This document shows positions 8,445-16,211 of a stretch of 64,000 nucleotides of DNA, piece after piece. A model generated the notes under the pieces. That model saw only the letters and a program-made list of their open reading frames with translations, was not told where the DNA came from and made no database searches. Position 1 is the stretch's first letter. Each line of letters opens with the position of its first letter. Made by a program: the position numbers and the translations under genes. This DNA comes from Alcanivorax limicola (GTDB lineage: Bacteria; Pseudomonadota; Gammaproteobacteria; Pseudomonadales; Alcanivoracaceae), in the NCBI RefSeq assembly GCF_019931215.1, contig NZ_JAIOUB010000002.1, positions 848,702-912,701 of the forward strand, in the 5' to 3' direction.

Positions 8445-8732
8445 ATGGAATTACGTATCGCACGGTCTGCGCTGGACGATTTGCAGGCGATTCAGCAGCA
8501 CTACATTGCGCAAGAGGTGCCACATATCGGTGATGAGTATGTGGCGGCTATTCTTGCGCACTCAGAACGCCTGACGGATCACCCTGAAGCGGGCCGTGTT
8601 GTTCCTGAATTCAATCTGGATCATATCCGCGAGCTGATTCACCCGCCTTTCCGCGTTGTCTACCTGCGACAAGCCACAGAGGTTGTGCTCATTCGGATCT
8701 GGCGAACTGAAAGGCAGCTCAAAAAGTTATGA
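8445..8732 (+). CDS. Type II toxin, RelE/ParE family
   Basis: A 95-residue protein with the RelE/ParE fold: helices LDDLQAIQQHYIAQEVP, then SERLTDHPEAGRVVPEF, the strand IRELIHPPFRVVYLR and the final strand VVLIRIWRTERQL. The HPEAGR motif and R-x-Y-x4 core are typical of the ParE branch (gyrase poison), although RelE-type mRNase activity cannot be excluded. It starts directly after the antitoxin stop codon, so the two are co-translated. No truncation is visible, so the module looks intact. Confidence 0.88.
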   Translation: MELRIARSALDDLQAIQQHYIAQEVPHIGDEYVAAILAHSERLTDHPEAGRVVPEFNLDHIRELIHPPFRVVYLRQATEVVLIRIWRTERQLKKL

Positions 8733-8859
8733 CGATAATCCAGATGAAAGTCCCATTTCGGTTCACGGGCGATTTGGCGTGTTCACTATGTGGGCCAGGC
8801 GACCGACTACTGGACGTAGTTCGTTTGCGTCAGCCGTTGAATGAAAAGAGGATCTGTTA

Positions 8860-9204
8860 ATGAGTGAACATCCTGATTGCCCGAAATGCAGCTCTGGCTT
8901 CACCTATGAAGACAGGGGCATGTGGGTTTGTCCCGAATGTGGATATGAATGGAACGAGAATGAGCTTGCTCAAGACGACGATGCGCTCGTTGTCAAGGAT
9001 TCAAACGGGAACCTGCTGAGCGACGGTGACGCTGTTACGGTGATCCGGGATTTGAAGATCAAGGGCACATCACTGGTCGTCAAGGTGGGAACGAAGGTGA
9101 AGAATATCCGGCTGGTTGAAGGCGATCACGATATTGATTGCAAGATAGACGGCATCGGGCCAATGAAGCTCAAGTCCGAGTTCGTAAAGAAGAATCAGGC
9201 TTGA
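8860..9204 (+). CDS. yjdM: Zinc-ribbon protein YjdM (PhnA-like)
   Basis: A 114-residue protein matching the YjdM/PhnA family in length. An N-terminal zinc ribbon ([21 protein letters not shown], cysteines at about 7, 10, 25, 28) is followed by a small SH3-like beta domain ([23 protein letters not shown] through FVKKN). Despite the old phosphonate-related name, the cellular role of YjdM is not settled. It has its own GAGGATC ribosome binding site and no obvious operon partner. Confidence 0.9.
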   Translation: MSEHPDCPKCSSGFTYEDRGMWVCPECGYEWNENELAQDDDALVVKDSNGNLLSDGDAVTVIRDLKIKGTSLVVKVGTKVKNIRLVEGDHDIDCKIDGIGPMKLKSEFVKKNQA

Positions 9205-9248
9205 ACTCGGCGCTGAACATTCTATCAGTGGTGCATTAAGGACGGGTC

Positions 9249-9530
9249 TTGACGAAACTGAACATTAAAGTTGTTCCTGGCGCATCCAGGACTGAAATCG
9301 CTGGCTGGATGGGCGATGCCCTCAGAGTCCGCGTGGCCGCGCCACCAGAAAAGGGAAAGGCCAATCGCGAGGCGGAAAGGCTTCTGTCGAGCGTGCTTGA
9401 GCTTCCGCAAGGGAGTGTTCGTGTGACGTCAGGTGCTGCATCACAATGGAAAGTAGTAGAAGTGCAAGGGCTTTCCGGGGATCAGATCATTGACAGGCTG
9501 AGTGATGTGAGCAGAAAAAAAGGGGAATAG
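9249..9530 (+). CDS. DUF167 family protein (YggU-like)
   Basis: A 93-residue protein with the DUF167 hallmarks: KVVPGASRTEI near the N-terminus, then RVRVAAPPEKGKANREAERLL (about 26-46) and SGAASQWKVVEV. It begins with TTG preceded by GGACGGG; no ATG lies in a better place. YggU proteins have a small alpha/beta fold with no settled function. It stands alone here, not beside yggT/proC as is common elsewhere. Confidence 0.85.
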   Translation: MTKLNIKVVPGASRTEIAGWMGDALRVRVAAPPEKGKANREAERLLSSVLELPQGSVRVTSGAASQWKVVEVQGLSGDQIIDRLSDVSRKKGE

Positions 9531-9551
9531 CGATGAAAGCGTTTCTGATGA

Positions 9552-9653
9552 TTTCGAAATGAACTCGCCGGTAATCACCAGGCGCATCAGGTTGCACCAG
9601 AAGGTACTGTGCCCTGGGACGAGGTCCGGAAGAAATTATTCAGGGATAGCTGA
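9552..9653 (+). pseudogene. Relic of an antitoxin-like gene
   Basis: One frame keeps VAPEGTVPWDEVRKKLFRDS before a stop at 9651-9653. It resembles the C-terminal tail of small antitoxins, where a 'TVPWEEV' segment closes on the toxin. Stops at 9546-9551 remove any start. A 23-codon frame (9653-9724, beginning MKISIRV) overlaps the stop as ATGA, as a toxin gene would, but then ends. I read this as a second, eroded toxin-antitoxin pair, 800 bases from the intact one. Confidence 0.35.
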
Positions 9654-9728
9654 TGAAGATATCCATCCGCGTTGATGGAATCCAGGCGCGCATAGCGCCT
9701 ATGGCGGGGCGCAACCGGGGGTAAGTTA

Positions 9729-9995
9729 ATGATTCGCATAAAAATGGGGCCACGCCGGAATCACAGTGTCGTCAGTGCGCTGCTTGGTGGCACGCTATGC
9801 GCCGGGCTGGCCGGGTTCGGATTCTTCGTCGTGATCTCCGGGGCAGATATCGGTGGGGGCATCCCGCTGTTACCGGCTGGCATCAATCAGGCCATGGGGC
9901 GAGTCATTTTCGGGGTTGGTGCGGTCTTCACTGCCAGCTTGGCGGCATACGCCTTCTATGAGGCATGGCATATATATCGGCGCAAGAGGCAATGA
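9729..9995 (+). CDS. Small two-TM membrane protein
   Basis: An 88-residue protein with GGGGGTAA before the ATG. A basic N-terminus (RIKMGPRRNH) precedes hydrophobic helices at about 15-37 and 54-76, and the tail is basic (YRRKRQ). No family is recognised. It lies between toxin-antitoxin debris and a lipoprotein gene. Confidence 0.6.
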   Translation: MIRIKMGPRRNHSVVSALLGGTLCAGLAGFGFFVVISGADIGGGIPLLPAGINQAMGRVIFGVGAVFTASLAAYAFYEAWHIYRRKRQ

Positions 9996-10158
9996 AGTGG
10001 CGGGGACATGCTTGTTCACCAAAAGTGGAAAGGTTGCGCTGGTCTTCGTCTCTTGTGCGAAAGCAGCCCTCAGCTTCCCCTCCTCCTTCCTACCGTGTTC
10101 TACTGGCGTGCACTGCGCACTATAGCGCGGGATGTGTTTTTCCTTGGGGGGAATAGTT

Positions 10159-11415
10159 ATGCGTATTTTGTTTATGGCGTGTTTGCTCGTCAGCCTGGGA
10201 CTGGCGGGATGTGGTGGGTCTGGCTCCAGCTCAAAGTCCACGGCCTACTTCGTCGATAACGCGGTGACCGGGCTGCAGTACCGCTGTGGCGGTGGTTCGG
10301 TGCGTACTACAGGGGATCAGGGGGTGCTGCGGTGTGGTCTGGGTAAAACGCTGACTTTCATGGTCGGTGACATCGAGATCGGCACTACCACCATGGCACC
10401 GGGGCGTGTCTTCATTACGCCAGCCACCCTGGCGGGCGAGGGGGCGAATGAGGACACGGATCGTGTGATCAATCTGGCGCGTTTTCTGATCAGTCTGGAT
10501 GCCGATCAGGATCTGTCCAACGGTATCAATATTTCACCGGATTCCTTGCAGGCCCTCGGCCAGGCGCTCGACTTCGATCAGACCATTGCCACGTTTGAAA
10601 CCGCCGTGGCAGATATCCTTGATGCGCTGACGGCGAGCTTGCCCGGCGGGCCTTTCCCGCTGGTGAGTGAGGCGGTTGCCGTTGACCACCTCCTGCCGGC
10701 CTTGCATCTGGTTAACGCGGGGCTGTATCGCGGCGCGGTGCAGCATCATGCCGATAGCGTGGGCGGCATGGTATTTATCGTCTCCCGAGAGGGGCGGGCT
10801 TATGGCACCAATCTGACCGCCGACGGCGCCTATGCGCATGCGGCCTTCATGGAAGAGCTTGATCACTTCAATACCCTGGGGGAGGGGAGCAACTTCCTGG
10901 TGGATGCGTCGACCGGGGCCACCTGGCACTTGGATGCCAAGGCAGAGGATGGCCGGGTGTCCGGGGCTGAGGAGGGCGGCTATCCGGCCTTTATGGCGGC
11001 CAGAACACGGCATTTCGCCCCGCTTTACGATACGGCACTGGTCGACGCACTATCGGCATTGACCCCGATCGCCATCAATCTCGGGACCGATGACGATGTG
11101 GCGCTTTATGTGATTGGTGACGATCCTCTGGCGGGCTTCCCTTTTGGCACCTTTGATAACGGGGCGCCGCCCTCTGCTACCCCGGAAAATGATCTCGAAT
11201 ACACCGATATCACTGTGGCCGAGGTGGTGTCTGCCGAGCATGACAGCGTGCATCTGGTCAGCATGTCGATCAGTGGTTATCTGCTGAACATCCATGTGGA
11301 CCTGTCCAGCGATCCGGTCACAGCGCAGGCGACCTGGGAGCATGTGCACGAGGGCCGTCGTGGCAGCACGTCGCAGATCATCTTCAACTACGAGCCGCCA
11401 GGAGAAGTGCTTTAA
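10159..11415 (+). CDS. Putative lipoprotein with Asp-rich segments
   Basis: The ATG at 10159 follows GGGGGGAA and gives a lipoprotein signal, LLVSLGLAGC, with the lipidated Cys at about residue 17. The 418-residue protein then has a Gly/Ser linker, a small beta domain (about 30-95), and a helical segment VINLARFLISLDADQDLSNG. That segment is typical of a family of lipoproteins in marine gammaproteobacteria. The C-terminal half is beta-rich with AEHDSVHLVSMSISG. It resembles the lipoprotein at 16212 in layout. Function is unknown; probably periplasmic or on the outer membrane. Confidence 0.75.
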   Translation: MRILFMACLLVSLGLAGCGGSGSSSKSTAYFVDNAVTGLQYRCGGGSVRTTGDQGVLRCGLGKTLTFMVGDIEIGTTTMAPGRVFITPATLAGEGANEDTDRVINLARFLISLDADQDLSNGINISPDSLQALGQALDFDQTIATFETAVADILDALTASLPGGPFPLVSEAVAVDHLLPALHLVNAGLYRGAVQHHADSVGGMVFIVSREGRAYGTNLTADGAYAHAAFMEELDHFNTLGEGSNFLVDASTGATWHLDAKAEDGRVSGAEEGGYPAFMAARTRHFAPLYDTALVDALSALTPIAINLGTDDDVALYVIGDDPLAGFPFGTFDNGAPPSATPENDLEYTDITVAEVVSAEHDSVHLVSMSISGYLLNIHVDLSSDPVTAQATWEHVHEGRRGSTSQIIFNYEPPGEVL

Positions 11416-11452
11416 GCCAAGAGGTGCCGCTTGAGTGCCTGAAAAACGGGGG

Positions 11453-12586
11453 TCACTCCCGGTGCTGGTTCTGCCGGCGGAACGGGTACAGAAACTGGTC
11501 CACCATGCCTTCCGGCACCTGGGTGCTGCCGCGGGTGCCGTACTTGGCGGCCAGCCGGTTTGGCATGATCAGGGTGCCGAACAACTTGTCGTAGAGGGGC
11601 AGGAAAGCGGCATAGTTCTTGTCCACGGCCTCGTCTTCCGAGGAGTGGTGCCAATGATGAAATTCCGGAGTGGCAATCACCCAGCGCAGTAGCGGGAAGC
11701 GGAAGCGCACATTGGCATGGATGAATATGGCGTGGAACGACACGAAAACCAGATAGGCATACACCGCAGAGGGCGCAAACCCGAGGATGAAAATAGGCAG
11801 GTAGCCGACAAAGCGATTGGCGATGATTTCCACCACATGCAGGCGTGAGGAGGCAAGCCAGTCCATCTGTTGCGTGGAGTGGTGCACGGCATGGAATTTC
11901 CACAGCCAGGGAACTTCATGGAAGGCACGATGAATCCAGTAGGTGCCGAGGTCAATCACCACCAGGATGGCAATGAACTGGAGCCACAGCGGCTGGCTGG
12001 CCACCCATTGCTGAAAGCCGATATCCACTCTGTTATGCAAAAAGACCTGGATGGGGATGACGGTAAAGAAGGTGATCAGTTGCAGCCCGACATGACTGAA
12101 CAGGAAATACTTCATGTCGGTGATCCAGCCCCGGCGCAGTGTTTTTTGCGTCTCGCTCTTGGGGTAGGCGCGCTCTAGCGGGATAAACACCAATGCCAGA
12201 ACGAGCAGCGTCAGCACGAAATAATCCAGCCCTGCATAGAGGCTGCGGCCGTCTACGGGGGGCACATCAAGCTGTCCGGAACCGATCAGCGCAGCCATGC
12301 AGGCCAGTACCATGCCGATAATGCCGTAGCGTTTCTCTTGATGACGAAAGACGCTGAAAAAGCCACAGACGAAACCGATGCCAATGCCGATGAACAGGAT
12401 GACCCGTAGGACGTCTATCTGGTAGAAGCCCCGGAATTCAGGGGTGGTGAACAATTCGGGGTAGAGAAAGCAGAAGCTGCCGAGGAGGGCGAGCGCCCCC
12501 AGCCCGATGGAAATGGTGGCAGTGATCTTCCCCTGGCCTGGGGTCAGATCCACCTCTTCGTATCGTTCGCGCAGAAAATCCGTCAT
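11453..12586 (-). CDS. Sterol desaturase / fatty acid hydroxylase family membrane enzyme
   Basis: A 377-residue di-iron membrane enzyme. The ATG at 12586 is preceded by AAGGAG. The N-terminal third has several membrane helices. The histidine clusters of the family follow: HRAFH (about 218), HAVHHS (about 230) and HHWHHSSED (about 313), which would hold two irons. The segment DLGTYWIHRAFHEVPWLW is diagnostic. The substrate is unknown; members act on sterols, carotenoids, alkylglycerols or fatty chains. It is convergent with the lipoprotein gene and not in an operon. Confidence 0.9.
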   Translation of the reverse strand: MTDFLRERYEEVDLTPGQGKITATISIGLGALALLGSFCFLYPELFTTPEFRGFYQIDVLRVILFIGIGIGFVCGFFSVFRHQEKRYGIIGMVLACMAALIGSGQLDVPPVDGRSLYAGLDYFVLTLLVLALVFIPLERAYPKSETQKTLRRGWITDMKYFLFSHVGLQLITFFTVIPIQVFLHNRVDIGFQQWVASQPLWLQFIAILVVIDLGTYWIHRAFHEVPWLWKFHAVHHSTQQMDWLASSRLHVVEIIANRFVGYLPIFILGFAPSAVYAYLVFVSFHAIFIHANVRFRFPLLRWVIATPEFHHWHHSSEDEAVDKNYAAFLPLYDKLFGTLIMPNRLAAKYGTRGSTQVPEGMVDQFLYPFRRQNQHRE

Positions 12587-12997
12587 GCGCTGCACTCCTT
12601 GTTTTCTTGATTTTCCATGCTTCCCTCAACGCCGCCTGGCAATGCCCGGGGTCATGCCATCGCGGTGACGAAGGGCTGATGTGGGCCGTCACGGCTGCCA
12701 CTATTATTCACAGATTCCACTATTTGCATAGAAGTGGCCGGTCAACCGGAGCGGTCAGGTGAAGTGCATTCGGGTGCAGAACAGCATGTTCGTGACCCGG
12801 CACTGGGGCACTGCTTCGCATAAAGAGCGCACGATCTATTGCCTCGAGGCGCTGGTGCCGGTGTGGCGGGTGCCGTTCTACCGCTACCACGCCCTGCACC
12901 GTGAGACCGAACCTGTCATGCGCGCCCATGGTGCGTCGATCGTCGGGATCTTCAGTCGGCAGCCTGAGGCAAGCCGGATGCCTTGATCCGGTGCGGC
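12587..12997. other. Spacer with one doubtful small ORF
   Basis: The only candidate is a plus-strand GTG-started frame at 12759-12986 (75 codons, containing ALVPVWRVPFYRYHALHRET). It has no good ribosome binding site and no family I recognise. It could be a real small gene or a fragment. The rest holds the promoter region of the sterol-desaturase-family gene. Confidence 0.35.
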
Positions 12998-13717
12998 TTA
13001 ATCCGGGGCGACGTTGTGGTAAACATTCTGCACGTCGTCCAGGTCGTTCAGCATGGCCATGAATTTGTCGAACAAGAGCTGGTCGTCTGCGCTGATGGTG
13101 GTGGTGCTTTGCGGGATGAACTGAATCTCGTCCACCTGAAAATCAATCCCGCTCACCGCATCGACCAGTGCTTGTCGCGCGCTGGCATAGGCAGTGTGAG
13201 GCGCAAAGACGGTCAGAATGCCGTTCTCGTTCTCGATATCCGTGACATCGGCTTCCGCCTCCAGCAGGGCTTCAAGTACTGCGTCTTCGTCATCATGGGC
13301 GAACACGAAGATCGCTACATGATCGAACATATGGCTGACGGTGCCTTGCGTGCCGATCTTGCACTTGGCTTTGGTGAAGGCGTTGCGCACATCGCCGAAG
13401 GTGCGGTTCGGATTATCCGTCAGGCATTCGATCAGTGCCATGCAGCCGCCCGGGCCGTAGCCTTCGTAACGTGCTGGCGAGTAGTCTTCTCCGGCGCCGC
13501 CCTTGGCTTTCTCAAGCGCCTTGTCGATCACATGCCCCGGCACCTGGTCCTTCTTGGCCCGCTCGATCAGCCCGCGCAGGGTCAGGTTGGCGGAGGGGTC
13601 CGGGCCGCCGGTTTTTGCACAGACATAGATTTCCCGGCCGTAGCGGCTGTATACCTTGGCTTTCATGTCCGAGGTCTTGGCCATGGCATCTTTGCGGTTC
13701 TGGTAGGCGCGCCCCAT
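12998..13717 (-). CDS. YebC/PmpR family protein
   Basis: The start at 13717 gives MGRAYQNRKDAMAKTSDMKA, the family's normal N-terminus; the longer frame adds only 12 unconserved residues. At 239 residues the length is usual. Family motifs are SRYGREIYVCAKTGGPDP, VPGHVIDKALEKAKGG and YEGYGPGGCMALIECLTDN. Members bind DNA as regulators or help ribosomes at proline stalls. This subgroup (MGRAYQNRK rather than MAGHSKW) is a paralogue of the ruvC-linked YebC. It stands alone. Confidence 0.9.
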   Translation of the reverse strand: MGRAYQNRKDAMAKTSDMKAKVYSRYGREIYVCAKTGGPDPSANLTLRGLIERAKKDQVPGHVIDKALEKAKGGAGEDYSPARYEGYGPGGCMALIECLTDNPNRTFGDVRNAFTKAKCKIGTQGTVSHMFDHVAIFVFAHDDEDAVLEALLEAEADVTDIENENGILTVFAPHTAYASARQALVDAVSGIDFQVDEIQFIPQSTTTISADDQLLFDKFMAMLNDLDDVQNVYHNVAPD

Positions 13718-13857
13718 ATGAATCCTGCTCCTGAGCTGATGGTCGTTGGGCATTTTATGGGAAAAGCCTGGCCGGGCCTACGATCAATCCCGGGTTGCTC
13801 CGGAACAGAACCGTTTGCCGGGGGTCTCTGAATAGAGACCCACTTCGAGATGCCTCC

Positions 13858-14601
13858 TTGACCAGACCTTCCCGACATCCCCTCAGCTGGCCTCAACGCC
13901 TTATCGTCGGTGTCTTTCTGCTGTTGTTGCTGGTGCTCATCATCGTGCTGTCCATGCGCCCGTGGCGGATGTTGCCGCCGGCCTGGAATCCTTGGGCGCC
14001 GTTGGCCGTGGAGCATGCCATGACGCCGGTCACGCGGGGCAAGTTACGGCGCCTGAAGAACGCGCCGGCGGCGGATTGCCATGCCATTCTGGCGCAGGTG
14101 CCGGAGGACATACTGCATTTCCTGCCGCTGGAGGACTACACCCCGGTGGCGGGCTGCCCGTTGGCCAATGTGGTGCGGCTGCATCACACCAGTGTGGCCT
14201 TCAATGCGCCGGTCACGTTGAATTGCCCGCTGGCGGTGGCCTGGGTGATGTATGAGCAGCAGGCGTTGCAGCCGATTGCGCAGCGGCGGCTGGGGCAGCC
14301 GGTGGTGTCGGTCACGCATATGGGGGCGTTCTCCTGCCGCAATATCTATCACCGGGAAAACGCGCGACGCAGTGAACACGCCACCGCCAGCGCGCTGGAT
14401 GTGGCGGCGTTCGAGTTGCGCGATGGTCGGCGTATTACGGTGCTGGAGGGTTGGGACGGTGATCGTCGGGAGTCACGTTTTCTGCGCGAGGCCCATGAGG
14501 CGGCGTGTGATTATTTCGGTACGGTGCTGGGGCCGGATTACAACGCCCCGCATGCCAATCATTTTCATTTTGGCACGCGGGGATTGCGGTTTTGTCGATA
14601 G
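13858..14601 (+). CDS. Extensin-like family protein, membrane-anchored
   Basis: Residues about 13-33 form one hydrophobic helix (LIVGVFLLLLLVLIIVL), so the rest is periplasmic. The core matches the extensin-like (DUF882-related) fold: LKNAPAADC, a YTPVAGCPLANVVRLHH stretch, HMGAFSCRNIY, EHATASALDVAAFEL and HANHFHFGTRGL. The His and Asp residues of SEHATASALD and HANHFH are arranged as in zinc peptidases acting on cell wall. The TTG at 13858 follows GAGATG; an upstream TTG at 13795 would add 21 residues. Confidence 0.85.
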   Translation: MTRPSRHPLSWPQRLIVGVFLLLLLVLIIVLSMRPWRMLPPAWNPWAPLAVEHAMTPVTRGKLRRLKNAPAADCHAILAQVPEDILHFLPLEDYTPVAGCPLANVVRLHHTSVAFNAPVTLNCPLAVAWVMYEQQALQPIAQRRLGQPVVSVTHMGAFSCRNIYHRENARRSEHATASALDVAAFELRDGRRITVLEGWDGDRRESRFLREAHEAACDYFGTVLGPDYNAPHANHFHFGTRGLRFCR

Positions 14602-14609
14602 CCGTTTGA

Positions 14610-15848
14610 TCAGTTGCAGGGCCGAATGACGGTGTCGCCGAAGTGGCTGTGATTGAGTTGGCGGAAGCCGAAGGTGTAGCCATGCACTGCGGCCTGGTGC
14701 GCGCCATCCACAAGAACATTGCCTTCTATGTCGCGCACATGCACATAGAAGATGCTGTTGCGGGTCTGGGCCAGCTCAGTGGCGTGTCCGGGCTCGATGA
14801 CAAAAAAGCCTTTTTCTGTCCAGTTGCCGTTGTTTTCTCGATATTGCAGCGCCACATGCAGTGTTTTCCGGCAGGTGTTGTGCAGCATGACGTGGATGCG
14901 CTGGGCGGTGGGCATGTCGATAGAGGTCCAGCGTTCTTCTTCACTGCTGGTGTGCATGTCGTAGCGGCCCTGGACGATGGCCAGGATAATGCGTTGCCGT
15001 TCGGGGGTGATGCGTGTGGCGTAGTTCGCCTGGTCGGCCTCGGCGCTGATGACGCCATGAATGTGAGATTCCCCGTGTTTTTCTGAATAGAGCAGGACGG
15101 GTGAGCCGCTTTGCCCGCTGAACACATCGCAATAGGTGCGCAGCAGGGTGCGGCTGAAAATTTCATAGGGGCAATGTTCCTGATGGTACTGAACGCGGCT
15201 CTCTTTGTCGCCCGGATAACCCAGCGTGCTCATGGTCCCGTCTTCGAGTGCGCTTCTGCCCCATATTCCACGGGTGCCAATGAAGCGTTGCAGCGTATTG
15301 CCGCTGTCGTCCTCGCCGATTTCAAGCACGGCGATGTCGTTGTGCAATTTTTCCAGTCCGGGCGCCAGCCCATTGAGGTGTTCGGGATGATGGACGCGCG
15401 TGACGCGGAAACGCCCGTGGGGCATCTGGTTGTGATGTCCAGCGGCAGGATAAAAATGGATGGTGTCGTACAGGCGCGGGATGCCGCTGCTGGTGTCGTA
15501 GACACAATGGGCCGCCGTCAGTATATGGTTGCCGCCGATGGATGTTGCGGTGCAGCCGCTCACCCTGTCGCCCGGCTTGGGGGCTTCCAGTTTGCCGACG
15601 GTCAGTCGATCAGCATGGCTGAAGGGTGTTCTGCGCCGGTCGTCCGCGCCGAATATCGTGCGCTCGCGGACGCTGTCATGGATGGCGGCCGTCGCTGGCG
15701 CGGGTGCCGTTTCAGCGGGCAGCGCTGACGTGTTCGCTGGCGTGATCTCTGAGGTCGCCCGGACGGCGGTCGGCCGGGTGCTGCAAGCTGCCAGCCCGAG
15801 CAGGGCAGAGAGCGCGCAGAGGGCGGTCAGGTAAGCCGTTCTGTTCAT
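14610..15848 (-). CDS. Secreted trypsin-like (V8/glutamyl endopeptidase-type) serine protease, lipoprotein
   Basis: A 412-residue protein with a lipoprotein signal (SALLGLAAC, Cys at about 22). The protease domain (about 70-275) has the full triad: His in LTAAHC, Asp in NDIAVLEI and Ser in GQSGSPVLL. The latter resembles V8/trypsin-like endopeptidases. A further domain of about 130 residues (from WTSIDMPTAQRI) is beta-rich and may bind substrate or surface. Export and lipid anchoring suggest the outer membrane. It is convergent with the extensin-like gene. Confidence 0.88.
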   Translation of the reverse strand: MNRTAYLTALCALSALLGLAACSTRPTAVRATSEITPANTSALPAETAPAPATAAIHDSVRERTIFGADDRRRTPFSHADRLTVGKLEAPKPGDRVSGCTATSIGGNHILTAAHCVYDTSSGIPRLYDTIHFYPAAGHHNQMPHGRFRVTRVHHPEHLNGLAPGLEKLHNDIAVLEIGEDDSGNTLQRFIGTRGIWGRSALEDGTMSTLGYPGDKESRVQYHQEHCPYEIFSRTLLRTYCDVFSGQSGSPVLLYSEKHGESHIHGVISAEADQANYATRITPERQRIILAIVQGRYDMHTSSEEERWTSIDMPTAQRIHVMLHNTCRKTLHVALQYRENNGNWTEKGFFVIEPGHATELAQTRNSIFYVHVRDIEGNVLVDGAHQAAVHGYTFGFRQLNHSHFGDTVIRPCN

Positions 15849-15886
15849 GCGTGCTTTTCCCGTGTGAGGGCGCCCTGCGGCAGCCG

Positions 15887-15914
15887 TCGGTATCTATAGA
15901 TCGGTATCCATAGA
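15887..15914. repeat. 14-bp tandem duplication
   Basis: TCGGTATCTATAGA is followed directly by TCGGTATCCATAGA, one mismatch. It lies 39-66 bases upstream of the serine protease start and could be a paired regulator site or a replication slippage product. Confidence 0.7.
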
Positions 15915-15977
15915 TAAGAGGACCGCGCTGGCCGTTCTGGACAAGCGGTCTGCCGGTCGGCGGTGCTGAATGCCTGT

Positions 15978-16009
15978 CAGTATCCGTGGCAGGCAGTATC
16001 CGTGGCAGG
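15978..16009. repeat. 16-bp perfect tandem duplication
   Basis: CAGTATCCGTGGCAGG occurs twice without a gap. The GTATCC core is shared with the duplication at 15887-15914, so the gap holds four related copies of a GTATC(C/T) word. Confidence 0.75.
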
Positions 16010-16211
16010 TGCGCGAGCCGCAACCGGCCCGTGTCGTGCACCGCATCACAGGGCGTATCAGGCACCTGTCTGAGGCCTTTGCCGATTCCCGCCAAATCCT
16101 TGTCTTTTCGTGGCGAGGCGTTGTCGCTGTGTCAGTGGCTGCCGATGATGCGTGGCTTGCTGATTATTGGCACCTCTGAATTCACACATAAGAACAAGAC
16201 GGGAGTATCCC

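Larger units (their letters stand above)
15849..16211. other. Intergenic region with short tandem duplications
   Basis: This gap between two divergent export genes contains two tandem duplications (separate entries) and GGGAG at 16201-16205, the ribosome binding site of the lipoprotein. No open frame here looks coding. Confidence 0.5.

Noticed and set aside
8729..8861. 44-codon frame overlapping the ParE stop by ATGA
   Set aside because: No family, no independent ribosome binding site and poor codon pattern; probably chance.
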